Source: Syntrophomonas wolfei subsp. methylbutyratica
GTDB lineage: Bacteria; Bacillota; Syntrophomonadia; Syntrophomonadales; Syntrophomonadaceae
NCBI RefSeq assembly: GCF_001570625.1
Contig: NZ_BBQT01000010.1
Span: forward strand, 1 to 64,000
Direction of reading: 5' to 3'
Length of the DNA: 64,000 nt
In this document: positions 55,401 through 62,158 of the stretch, piece by piece
Layout of the letters: each line of letters begins with the position of its first letter
Position numbering within the stretch: position 1 is the stretch's first letter
Position numbers and translations under genes: made by a program
The notes under the pieces: generated by a model
The model's input: only the letters and a program-made list of their open reading frames with translations
Database searches by the model: none
Told to the model about the DNA's origin: nothing

Positions 55401-56377
55401 GTGGTGGATCCGTTTCTACTTCGAGCGGGCAACAGGTACAGAGTTCTGGTGCGACTGTCACTAAAAACGGAGTTGTAGTAGTTATACCTTCAGGAGCAGT
55501 CAGCAGCGGCATATATGTTCATGTAGCTATAGTTAGTTCATCAGGTTTGACCGTTGACAGCGGAAGTAAACTGATTAGTGATGTTTATGAAATTACCAAG
55601 GATAAAGAGGGCAATTTTGCCAAGGACATTACTGTGACCCTTCCCTTTACCAAGAGTAAAGCAGATCAAAGCAAAGATGAACTGACTATCTGCTTCTGGA
55701 ATGGCAGCAAGTGGGTAGAGCTGGATAACGTTAAGGTGGATTGGAGTACAGGTACAGTAAGCGGTACAATAAATCACTTCACCAAATTTGCCGTGCTGGC
55801 CAAGAAAAAGGAATCCGCAGCAGTACCGATGATCAGTCAGCCCGCAGCCAATCAGACGGTATTGACTGATATTAACGGTCATTGGGCGGCAGAATCTATT
55901 CGCAATATGCTAGGCATCGGTATCCTTAGCGGTTATCCGGATGGCACTTTCAAGCCTGATCAAACAATTACCAGAGCTGAATTTGCCAGCATGCTTGCTA
56001 AAGCTTTTAAATTGTCTGCAAGTGGAAACAAGGTTTTTGATGATACTGCCGGCCATTGGGCACAGGATTATATCGCTGCTGCTAGTGATGCAGGTATAGT
56101 GAGCGGTTTCAACAACAACAATTTTAAGCCAGACGAGCCCATCACCCGTGAACAGATGGCGGTAATGGTTACTAAGGCTGCCAAAGCAGGAAAGCCTACC
56201 CAGGCAATTAGTTTTAAGGATAAAAACGATATCTCAGTCTGGGCCCAGGAAGCTGTAGCCAGTGCTGTATCAGCTCAGCTGTTAAGCGGTTACCCTGATC
56301 AAACCTTCAGACCTAAGAATAATGCTAGCCGGGCTGAGGCTGCCTCAGTTTTAACCAAAGCTTTAAATCTGAAATAA
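52454..56377 (+). CDS. SLH-anchored surface protein with FIVAR repeats
   Basis: The protein has 1307 residues. A signal peptide ends near SASYAA (about residue 36). Two N-terminal domains resemble the sulfite-oxidase-like fold without obvious cofactor residues (VTGIPLAALLNAMGV, LRLYGPGQFGNQV). Two FIVAR repeats of 79 residues follow (KTALTDAIKAANTKY), then a third related region. Next come a Gly/Ser linker (GGGSGGGGGSSGGGGS), a ZU5-like domain (VVVIPSGAVSSG) and three SLH domains at about 1135-1307 (INGHWAAESIRNM, AGHWAQDYIAAA, ISVWAQEAVASA). The SLH domains bind cell-wall polymers. AAGGAGAGA precedes the ATG. Confidence 0.92.
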   Translation: MSLLKVRHGEKWERGIITYCLLVCMVFSCIIAMPSASYAADDNAWEQNGIGLSELTPEKVVVFAGNTMNASKMGFLKNYYYLSEENLNDLRQYDNGTRAYGYFGEEAWISNASYSSSDDHGAREWRYSCLTGIDLEKAFTGLGVTPSTGLSLKVKSTDGTSFVLENAFDQSRYYFNPQGEQSTTAVAPILALKKSTVSSTIAPSSEATVVVPTTAADTYDPLFAYGQKEVNEDNNCHFVKYVNSIVAGTEDIALTVIEDGKSENQISISEIIRKGVYKTNYSYSSGGSLHNHSVTGIPLAALLNAMGVCVADGQSIQPATSDNYAANAISQADIDKWFVAYDALENGSQVTNNTILRLYGPGQFGNQVLVKNLSTLTITGQSAAVSKTALTDAIKAANTKYMNAAEGIEAGQYAVGSKDAFKTAIDTAQAVADNAEATQAQVNQAVTDLKTAEGVFDAAKVTAVSKTALTDAIKAANTKYTNAVEGSAAGQYALGSKAALKTAIDTAQAVADNTEATQAQVNQAVTDLKAAEGIFDAAKVTDGKAAGGDTENAVFYIAVKESADSTAKYYYYTKAELEAYETTEDFLYNDHSVIKTVTAKGALLSNLLYNLNGVTITGDMIIQYAESDGYHADQATSIDNSSYKDKIAWLTAPHYNGSNTIEAARTVIAYGIHEEYLNPDENNINDAPGVFKDADKGSGYLRAYRETGSGKNDANIGGANATVIKYLMGVVVSYDGAQFTGKDGYTLKAVSAKNPDLAIVADQKVTGLMPGMEFAVKAPRVVNSVLASGEPAFQKITVGTGASQTVSFKYTENPYFYVTNGSSTTNYTYTDLVKTSVQLPSKDENQAPYGYSRPMYYRYNGAWLADIIGSALMNDTAVTGFNIIGKDGKKTFVSKADVAQYFVAYNNTQSKTSTNIPEGKRVTRTYEDAKVIIPGQGENITGSAADDYTTAGKDVGVLVAAAEGVEASSAGGGSGGGGGSSGGGGSVSTSSGQQVQSSGATVTKNGVVVVIPSGAVSSGIYVHVAIVSSSGLTVDSGSKLISDVYEITKDKEGNFAKDITVTLPFTKSKADQSKDELTICFWNGSKWVELDNVKVDWSTGTVSGTINHFTKFAVLAKKKESAAVPMISQPAANQTVLTDINGHWAAESIRNMLGIGILSGYPDGTFKPDQTITRAEFASMLAKAFKLSASGNKVFDDTAGHWAQDYIAAASDAGIVSGFNNNNFKPDEPITREQMAVMVTKAAKAGKPTQAISFKDKNDISVWAQEAVASAVSAQLLSGYPDQTFRPKNNASRAEAASVLTKALNLK
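53603..54076 (+). repeat. Tandem FIVAR-coding repeat
   Basis: Two near-identical 237-bp units (79 codons) starting at 53603 and 53840 with GCAGTAAGCAAGACAGCTC. High DNA identity indicates a recent duplication or gene conversion. Confidence 0.85.
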
Positions 56378-56400
56378 TATTATCAAGTTTATTTAGCCAA

Positions 56401-56440
56401 AGCCTTCTGAACATTGAATGAAAATGTTCAGAAGGCTTTC
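56401..56440 (+). terminator. Terminator after the SLH gene
   Basis: AGCCTTCTGAACAT pairs perfectly with ATGTTCAGAAGGCT (14 bp), followed by TTCC. The T tract is short. Confidence 0.65.
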
Positions 56441-56444
56441 CTCC

Positions 56445-56525
56445 CTTTAAGCATCGGAAGAAACTGCGGAGCCGTTTTAAACACAGCGTGCAACGTGGCG
56501 GGGGATTAGTCCTTTATCCATAAAA
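56445..56525 (+). repeat. Family C structured repeat, copy 3
   Basis: CTTTAAGCATCGGAAGAAACTGCGGAGCCG then CAACGTGGCGGGGGATTAG. It is shorter than the other copies, lacking the CCGCCTGTTTT end. It follows the SLH gene terminator. Confidence 0.65.
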
Positions 56526-56684
56526 AGAACCCGCTGTCCCACCTCCCGGGCAAATCCATCTAGTGGCTATATTGTCGTTTTTTATATAATCTGTCGAAGG
56601 GGTACAGAAGGACGCTTCTTTGACTTGCTAACTTAATGGGGAACATAAACAGCCTTTCTAAAACATATAAATTAGAATCAGCAA

Positions 56685-57446
56685 ATGAGGAGAAATGCTT
56701 TTATGTTTTTTGTATTGCGAAAACGAAGCGTGGGGGTCTTTTTAGGCGGAATCCTGTTTCTGGGTATTTCACTGGGGGCTTATAACCTGGCCTTACACCC
56801 CAATATGCATAATTGGAAAGCCCAGAAACTAGTGATAACTGATGTAAAAACTACGGAAAAAGCAGTGGCCCTTACCTTTGATGATGGCCCCGATCCGGTA
56901 AATACCCCGGTAGTTCTGGACGTATTAAAGAAGCATCAAGCCCAGGCCACCTTTTTCGTTGTGGGAATAAGAGCGGAAAGACAGCCTGAACTTTTGCAAA
57001 GAATGGCCAGTGAAGGGCATGAAATCGGTAACCATAGTTATAGTCACGCGGATTTTAATCACAAGAAAAAGGAGTTTTACCAGGAAGAAATACGGAAAAC
57101 CAATGCATCGATTGAAAGCATCAGCGGCCAGAAGCCCCGGCTATTTCGCCCACCAGGCGGTTATCTTTCCTATGATATGGTTGAGGTCACCCAGAAAGAA
57201 AAAGTCACCATAGCCTATTGGACCTATCAGCAGGATAGTAAAGATTGGCAAGGAAACAGTTCCTCCCAAATTTCCGCCCACATAATAAAAAACATAAAAC
57301 CTGGTCAGATTATAATACTTCATGATGGCTATAAAAACGGCCTGGAAACAGCACGAGCTTTGGATAAACTGATTCCTGAGCTTAAGCAGCAAGGTTACCG
57401 TTTTCTAACTATGAGCGATTTAATGCTCCTGGAAAAGCAGGAATAA
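56685..57446 (+). CDS. Polysaccharide deacetylase (NodB domain)
   Basis: This 253-residue protein has an N-terminal membrane anchor (VGVFLGGILFLGISLGAYNL). The NodB motifs follow: TFDDGPDP (catalytic base and metal Asp), HSYSH (metal His), RPPGG and ILHDG. It removes acetyl groups from cell-wall or surface amino sugars outside the membrane. The following gene encodes a second member of the family. The ATG is weakly supported (GAGGAG overlaps closely), and a start at the internal ATG (MFFVLRKR) is possible. Confidence 0.9.
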   Translation: MRRNAFMFFVLRKRSVGVFLGGILFLGISLGAYNLALHPNMHNWKAQKLVITDVKTTEKAVALTFDDGPDPVNTPVVLDVLKKHQAQATFFVVGIRAERQPELLQRMASEGHEIGNHSYSHADFNHKKKEFYQEEIRKTNASIESISGQKPRLFRPPGGYLSYDMVEVTQKEKVTIAYWTYQQDSKDWQGNSSSQISAHIIKNIKPGQIIILHDGYKNGLETARALDKLIPELKQQGYRFLTMSDLMLLEKQE

Positions 57447-57500
57447 AGCTGGAAACATCGCCATAAAAATGTAGGAGAATAAAGAGAGGAGGAAAAAAGC

Positions 57501-58235
57501 ATGCCCAAGGTTTTTGGTTTTTACAAGATACGGGCCAGAACCAGGCTGACCCTTACCGCTCTGATTACCCTGATTATCCTGGTAAGTGGGGCTTTATATG
57601 TACAGGCCTATAATAAAAATAAGCCGGTATATGAAGTGCCAACTGAGAAAAAGATGGCGGCTCTTACTTTTGATATTAGTTGGGGTAATAAAACTCCCCT
57701 GCCGGTTATTGAGATTCTGAAAGAAGCGGATATAACCTGCACCTTTTTCCTTTCCGGTCCCTGGGTTAAAGAAAACCCGGAAGCAGTACAAAGGATTAAA
57801 AAGGACGGTCATGAACTGGCCAGTCATGGCTATCGCCACATCAATTACAGTACTTTGAGTAAAAGCGAAATTAAGGAAGAGGTTATGAAAGCTCACAAGA
57901 ATATCCATGAGGTAGGAGGAGTGAATGCTAATTTGATAAGAACCCCCAACGGAGACTATAATGACCACGTTATTGAAGCCATTCATGAAATAAATTATGA
58001 GGCTATTCAATGGAGTGTTGATTCTCTGGACTGGATGAATCCGGGAACCGCTACCATTATAGAAAGAGTAAAGAAGAAGGTTCATCCCGGTGCCATTATT
58101 CTTATGCACGCCAGCGATACTTGCAAGCAGACTACCGATGCTCTGCCTGTTGTAATTAAAAATCTTAAGGAGCAAGGCTATGAACTGGTTACAGTCTCGA
58201 CCTTGCTTAAAGAAATGCCCCCAGAAAATAATTGA
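57501..58235 (+). CDS. pdaB: PdaB-type polysaccharide deacetylase family protein
   Basis: A 244-residue protein with an N-terminal membrane segment (ALITLIILVSGALYV). Motifs are those of PdaB: ALTFDISWGNKTP in place of TFDDGP, FFLSGPWVKENP, SHGYRH, RTPNGDYND and LMHASDTCKQT. PdaB acts in spore cortex or mother-cell functions in Bacillus. In this group enzyme activity may be low because motif 1 departs from TFDDG. AGGAGGA precedes the start. It is 54 bases after the first deacetylase gene. Confidence 0.85.
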   Translation: MPKVFGFYKIRARTRLTLTALITLIILVSGALYVQAYNKNKPVYEVPTEKKMAALTFDISWGNKTPLPVIEILKEADITCTFFLSGPWVKENPEAVQRIKKDGHELASHGYRHINYSTLSKSEIKEEVMKAHKNIHEVGGVNANLIRTPNGDYNDHVIEAIHEINYEAIQWSVDSLDWMNPGTATIIERVKKKVHPGAIILMHASDTCKQTTDALPVVIKNLKEQGYELVTVSTLLKEMPPENN

Positions 58236-58265
58236 AGCCATTTGATCCTACCCTCAAATGGCTTC
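58234..58265. terminator. Hairpin after the PdaB-like gene
   Basis: GAAGCCATTTGA-tcctaccc-TCAAATGGCTTC, a 12-bp perfect stem overlapping the stop codon region. No T tract on the plus strand. It also follows the small minus-strand ORF. Confidence 0.5.
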
Positions 58266-58269
58266 CAGC

Positions 58270-58350
58270 TTACTCTTCCTGGTCTTCAAAACCGTCAATG
58301 TGTTCCAGACCAATGTCTTTGAGTATTTCGTCTATTAACTTTTTATCCAA
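58270..58350 (-). CDS. 26-residue acidic micropeptide (candidate)
   Basis: A TTG start with GGAGG eight bases upstream gives MDKKLIDEILKDIGLEHIDG, then FEDQEE and stop. The strong ribosome site and helical acidic sequence favour translation. No family is recognised. It ends at a perfect hairpin. Confidence 0.4.
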   Translation of the reverse strand: MDKKLIDEILKDIGLEHIDGFEDQEE

Positions 58351-58479
58351 TTGTAGTCCCTCCTTTCTAAGAATATATATAGCTTAATGTTCTCAAAAAG
58401 CCCCGGCCCAGTTTCATTATCGCTATTATAAATAGCTGGCAACAAGGCTGCTAAACATAAACCTAACCAAGCATAACGC

Positions 58480-58595
58480 ATATCCCTGATTTTTACAAGG
58501 GTTAAACCGCTATTTACAGATAATAGAAAATCTCTTCGAGATACAATCGCCGAAAACTGATATTTCCGTTAGCACTTTGCTAGCGGTTTTTTTAT
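58480..58595 (+). ncRNA. Possible small RNA ending in a terminator
   Basis: An isolated terminator (CCGTTAGCA-ctt-TGCTAGCGG plus seven T residues, 58566-58593) lies more than 300 bases after the last plus-strand gene and its hairpin. Upstream are a small ATCTC-ttc-GAGAT hairpin and a CCGCTA word that could compete for the 3' arm. This fits a short independent transcript or orphan riboswitch. No known class is recognised. Confidence 0.35.
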
Positions 58596-58599
58596 ATCT

Positions 58600-58979
58600 C
58601 GGCAAACCAACTTAGTAGTTTTTATCCACCATTTCTCCGTCTCAAGCTTGAATTCTAATTCCTGTCCTATTTTTAATTCATTCTATAATACCACTTTTAA
58701 GAAATCATTAGGACTTCGTAAAAAGCAGGTTAAAAAGGTTTAAAAATCTCTTTTTAAGAAAATCTGTCCTGATTAATCTAGCGTTTTTCTCCTATTTCTC
58801 CTGAAATAATCCCCACTATCCTAAACTTAACAATGCCAGCTCGCATACTTGGACTTTCCAGACTTAATACTAGACTTAAGTAATCTTTTTGCAAACGTAA
58901 CGATAAGATAACAACTGATACTAAGGGTGGTATGAATCTATTTCCAGTCAAGCATTAAAAATAAAGTGAGGTTAAGCTA
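58600..58979. other. Spacer without a gene
   Basis: AT-rich non-coding stretch upstream of the DUF2892 gene. I see no stable hairpin, tRNA or family repeat in it, apart from likely promoter sequence near its right end. Confidence 0.5.
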
Positions 58980-59192
58980 ATGTTAAGTAGAGATGGGGTA
59001 ATAGCCCGGTATATTTTAGCCTTTTGCTTCTTTTTCTCTTCCGGTTCGGAAATGTTAACCGGTTGGCTGGCTACCCTTAGCGGTATCCTGGGTTGTGTGG
59101 AATTGGCCACGGCTCTATTAAAATATTCCCCGCTATATGAATTATGGGCTGTAATAAAAAATCATTACCAACAAAACAAAGCACTGGAATAA
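58980..59192 (+). CDS. DUF2892 small membrane protein
   Basis: This 70-residue protein has two membrane segments separated by a short turn (ARYILAFCFFFSSGS and WLATLSGILGCVELATAL) and ends in the DUF2892 pattern (LLKYSPLYELW). The family is found alone or fused to rhodanese domains. Its role is not settled. GTGAGG precedes the ATG. Convergent with the metallo-hydrolase gene. Confidence 0.75.
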   Translation: MLSRDGVIARYILAFCFFFSSGSEMLTGWLATLSGILGCVELATALLKYSPLYELWAVIKNHYQQNKALE

Positions 59193-59223
59193 CGAAGGAC
59201 ATATCGAATAGGGCCAGGGAATT

Positions 59224-60153
59224 CTATCCTATTCTTATGTAATGGGTATCATCAATTTTTTTCACTTTCCCGGCTTTCTCCAGGCGCTTAAGATGCTTAT
59301 CAATCATCATTTTGGTAAAAAAAACAGCAAACGGCGTTTTCCCTTTGAAGCCTTCTATGAAATCCTGTCGTGCAATATCATCAATAGTCCTGGGCTCAGC
59401 CAGGTAAACCAGGCTCTGTTCTTCCTTCTTCAAAGGCACATCCAGATAGGTCTGCAACAAAGCAGGAATATTGTCCTGAGCAGCGTCAAATACCCGCCGG
59501 TGCGAAGTTACCAGTATACGGGGATTTATTTCTATTAGCTTTTTTATTGATTTTTCCAATTCGTCGAAATCAGATAATCCTCCCCCATACCAGGGTCCGT
59601 CCGGTGCCAAATCCAAATCGGCGGAAAAGAGAATCCCTTCTTTTTCGCAATAAAAAGCATAATGACCGGGGGAATGACCCGGCAGATGGATGGCCCTCAG
59701 CGAAGTTACCCCCAGTTCGAAAACATCCCCATCCTTGATCAAGCCATCCAATTGAACTTCCTGAAAACCACGCTGGGCAGGTACATCTTCCGGAAGTGGC
59801 ATAGTGCCCGAGAGAAGCCTTCTATCCATCTCACCCATCAGTCTTTCCCAATCATAAAAACCGGAGAATTTCAGGTAAAGCTCCTGGTCCTGATAGGTCA
59901 GAGCTTCTTCCCTGCCCGCCATAATCCTGGCTTGGGGGAAAAAACTGATTCCATTCACATGGTCAAAGTGGTTATGACTTAGCAAAAGCAGTTCGATATT
60001 GTCCACGGGTACTTCAGCAAAAGCCCTCCCACCTGAACCGGCATCTATAAGAGTTTGCATCTCATCATCGATGTACAACGAATTACTGTACGGGAACACA
60101 GCCCTGGCCTCCGGCCTAATCAACTTAATTACGCTGGTTAAAGCAATTATCAT
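59224..60153 (-). CDS. Metallo-beta-lactamase-fold hydrolase
   Basis: About 309 residues from the ATG at 60153, which has GGAGGGGG upstream; a longer in-frame reading runs through the preceding terminator and is rejected. The HxHxDH metal site is LLSHNHFDHVNG, with later ligands in HLPGHSPGHYAFY, FSADLDL and LVTSHRR. The C-terminal ~80 residues form a helical region (GKTPFAVFFTKMMIDKHLKR, LEKAGKV). Glyoxalase II-like and many other hydrolases share this fold, so the substrate is unknown. Confidence 0.85.
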   Translation of the reverse strand: MIIALTSVIKLIRPEARAVFPYSNSLYIDDEMQTLIDAGSGGRAFAEVPVDNIELLLLSHNHFDHVNGISFFPQARIMAGREEALTYQDQELYLKFSGFYDWERLMGEMDRRLLSGTMPLPEDVPAQRGFQEVQLDGLIKDGDVFELGVTSLRAIHLPGHSPGHYAFYCEKEGILFSADLDLAPDGPWYGGGLSDFDELEKSIKKLIEINPRILVTSHRRVFDAAQDNIPALLQTYLDVPLKKEEQSLVYLAEPRTIDDIARQDFIEGFKGKTPFAVFFTKMMIDKHLKRLEKAGKVKKIDDTHYIRIG

Positions 60154-60193
60154 TTTGTAACTCCCCCTCCAAAAACAACTTCTCTTTCTAGAT

Positions 60194-60222
60194 AAAAAAG
60201 CCCGGAAAGTCCCGGGCTTGAC
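60194..60222 (-). terminator. Terminator after the 60255 gene
   Basis: On the minus strand AAGCCCGGG-acttt-CCGGGCTTTTTTAT. It separates the hypothetical gene from the metallo-hydrolase gene. Confidence 0.85.
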
Positions 60223-60254
60223 TAACATTTCATTATGGAACTATTAGCATGTAT

Positions 60255-60659
60255 CTACTCCAACTTTTCCAACATTTCCAATACCATATCAAAGAAATAG
60301 TTAATATCTTCCCGGTTGTTAATTCCGGCTTTGAAAGCCACTTCAGGGAAACGGCTCTGACTGTTGACTTTAACACTAACTGTATATAGCGCCTGATCAA
60401 TCTCCTCTTCCAGGCTCTCCAGGTCAGCCTCACTCCACTCTTCATCCAGAACTAATTCATCATCGTCATGATTATGTCTTATGTGATGAAGATTGATTTC
60501 CTCGTTATTATCGATAATCTGGGCAACTATCCACATTACATCCGTACAAGTCATATCCATTTCTTCGCTCAATTGTAGTATTTCGTTGGCTACAGGTGTG
60601 ATCTTCAATAAGTCGGAGAGATTTACCGGTTCTCCCTTTCCCCATCTTTTCTTCACCAT
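60255..60659 (-). CDS. Unknown acidic protein
   Basis: The protein has 134 residues from the ATG at 60659, which has GGAGGTG four bases upstream. An upstream in-frame start is unlikely. The N-terminus is basic (MVKKRWGKGEPVNL). The rest is acidic and helical, with a His-rich turn (INLHHIRHNHDDDEL). No signal peptide or membrane segment. I do not recognise the family. It is followed by a strong terminator, so it is a transcribed gene. Confidence 0.75.
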   Translation of the reverse strand: MVKKRWGKGEPVNLSDLLKITPVANEILQLSEEMDMTCTDVMWIVAQIIDNNEEINLHHIRHNHDDDELVLDEEWSEADLESLEEEIDQALYTVSVKVNSQSRFPEVAFKAGINNREDINYFFDMVLEMLEKLE

Positions 60660-60892
60660 ATCACCTCCGTAAATATTAGCCGACGGATCAACATAAGCTT
60701 TACCAGGGTTACTATTATGGGTAATACAATAAACCATTGCCTATTAATTGTCCATATCAAATTCTACTCTTATTATTAAGATAATATGTAAGTCCCCGCC
60801 AAAAAATAGGATTTAGAGGGTCTCACTATGACTTGCAGGTAATTATACCCTATTACTCAGACCACGCTCATAAAAATATCATAAATAAAATC

Positions 60893-61207
60893 TCATGGCA
60901 AATTTTTATGTGGGTTATTAAATTCTTCCACCCCATATAACTCTTTACGTTTTTGTCGACGTAAGCGTTCCACATCAGGCTGAACCATTTTCTTAAGTTC
61001 CAGTCGATTATCGCTAATAAATTTCTCCAGCTCAGCGGTAGATAATTTTTTATCATGACGGTTCAGACGAATACTGAGACATTCATTTAATTGCAGATAA
61101 AAACTGAATTCTGCTTTGGCTTTTTCTCCATTAAGTTCAAAAACCGCATCTCCGCCCGCTCTATTGCGGTCAGTCAGCCGTAAATTTTCAAAACCGATAA
61201 ATTTCAA
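60893..61207 (-). CDS. Unknown protein, 104 residues
   Basis: I start it at TTG 61207 (MKFIGFENLRLTDRNR) because GGAGGTG lies seven bases upstream; a GTG at 61216 overlaps that site. It contains an AEFSFYLQLNECLSIRLNR segment and a helical charged end (DVERLRRQKRKELYGVEEF). No family recognised. It stands alone between two spacers. Confidence 0.6.
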   Translation of the reverse strand: MKFIGFENLRLTDRNRAGGDAVFELNGEKAKAEFSFYLQLNECLSIRLNRHDKKLSTAELEKFISDNRLELKKMVQPDVERLRRQKRKELYGVEEFNNPHKNLP

Positions 61208-61245
61208 AAAACACACCTCCAGGCTTACATTCCTACATATTTCCT

Positions 61246-61345
61246 CGTTTAAGCATCGTAAGAAACTAGCAAAGTAGTTTCAACACAGCGCTGCAACGAG
61301 GCGGGGATTAGAACCCGTTGCCTATTTTAATTAATAGCCCGGGCT
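61246..61345 (+). repeat. Family C structured repeat, copy 4
   Basis: CGTTTAAGCATCGTAAGAAACTAG...GTAGTTTCAACAC then GGCGGGGATTAGAACCCGTTGCCTATTTT. Stem bases changed on both sides compared with copy 2 keep some pairing. It lies upstream of the 60893 gene, the only copy not downstream of a gene on its own strand. Confidence 0.75.
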
Positions 61346-61540
61346 TAAAGAAGCGGAGAAATATTTAGCCTCGTTATAAATATTCGTTTCGACGTCTAAA
61401 AGCATAATCCCTGCAAAATGCATTGCTAGTATGTAGAAGTCATTATTATTATAGATTTTCCTATTTCGCAAAAGAGCAAGAATGGATAAGATAAATAAAA
61501 AACAGGAGACATCCCCTGATCCAATAGCTGTGTGTTTCAT
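61331..61540 (-). CDS. Possible small membrane protein
   Basis: A 69-codon frame with AAGGA five bases before the ATG and a hydrophobic segment (CFLFILSILALL). Its last codons overlap the family C repeat, and no family is recognised. Coding is uncertain. Confidence 0.25.
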   Translation of the reverse strand: MKHTAIGSGDVSCFLFILSILALLRNRKIYNNNDFYILAMHFAGIMLLDVETNIYNEAKYFSASLSPGY

Positions 61541-62158
61541 AAAATTCCTTGGCGATATTAGCTTTACATAAAGTTGTTGTCAAGTCAAGAGATAATCAAA
61601 GAAATCTCGTTAATTTCTGAGATAGCCTGAAATATCGCACAAATTTCCTGTTTTTTCGGTACTTTGCCAGGAAAGCCTGTATTTTGGGCTTTGAAATATA
61701 TCTCGGAGAAGTCTAATATTTTTAATATGACCTTATTGTGACCATTTTTCACCTCAAATCAACCGCAGTAGAACCAAGCCTGTTCTGTGAGACCTTACTC
61801 ATCAAGTGCAGTAGCTTAGCATATAAATCGTTTCGGGCTTTAAAAAATATTCTGTCTAAGACAGGATCAGGTTTTTATGAGGTATAAGGAGGCGATAAAA
61901 CGTTAATAAATAAAATTATGTCAGCAAGCTATTCCGGGGGGTTAATATCCTGTGCTATAAGGACTTGTTGAAACTATTATTCGAAGAATTAAGCCATGTC
62001 AGCTCTAATTGGCCCCAGGTTAGACCCGGCAACACTCAAAATCAGAGTGGATTAGCTACCGTCAAAATGAACTGTTGACTGCCCGGGCGAGCTACATAAA
62101 GACTAGTGATTCCGCACTAAGCAAGACATAATAAATGAAGAAAGAAGGTTGATAAGTA
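61541..62158. other. Long spacer upstream of hppA
   Basis: About 620 bases with no convincing gene. A ribosome-site-like AAGGAGGCGATAAAAC at about 61887 is followed at once by stops. The AT-rich left half probably holds promoters. The right half contains short CCCGGGCGAGC-like and GGTTAGACCCGGC words without a clear fold. Confidence 0.4.

Noticed and set aside
61885-61960. Small gene after AAGGAGGCGATAAAAC
   Set aside because: The nearest ATG is too far from the site and gives only 17 codons; other frames stop at once.
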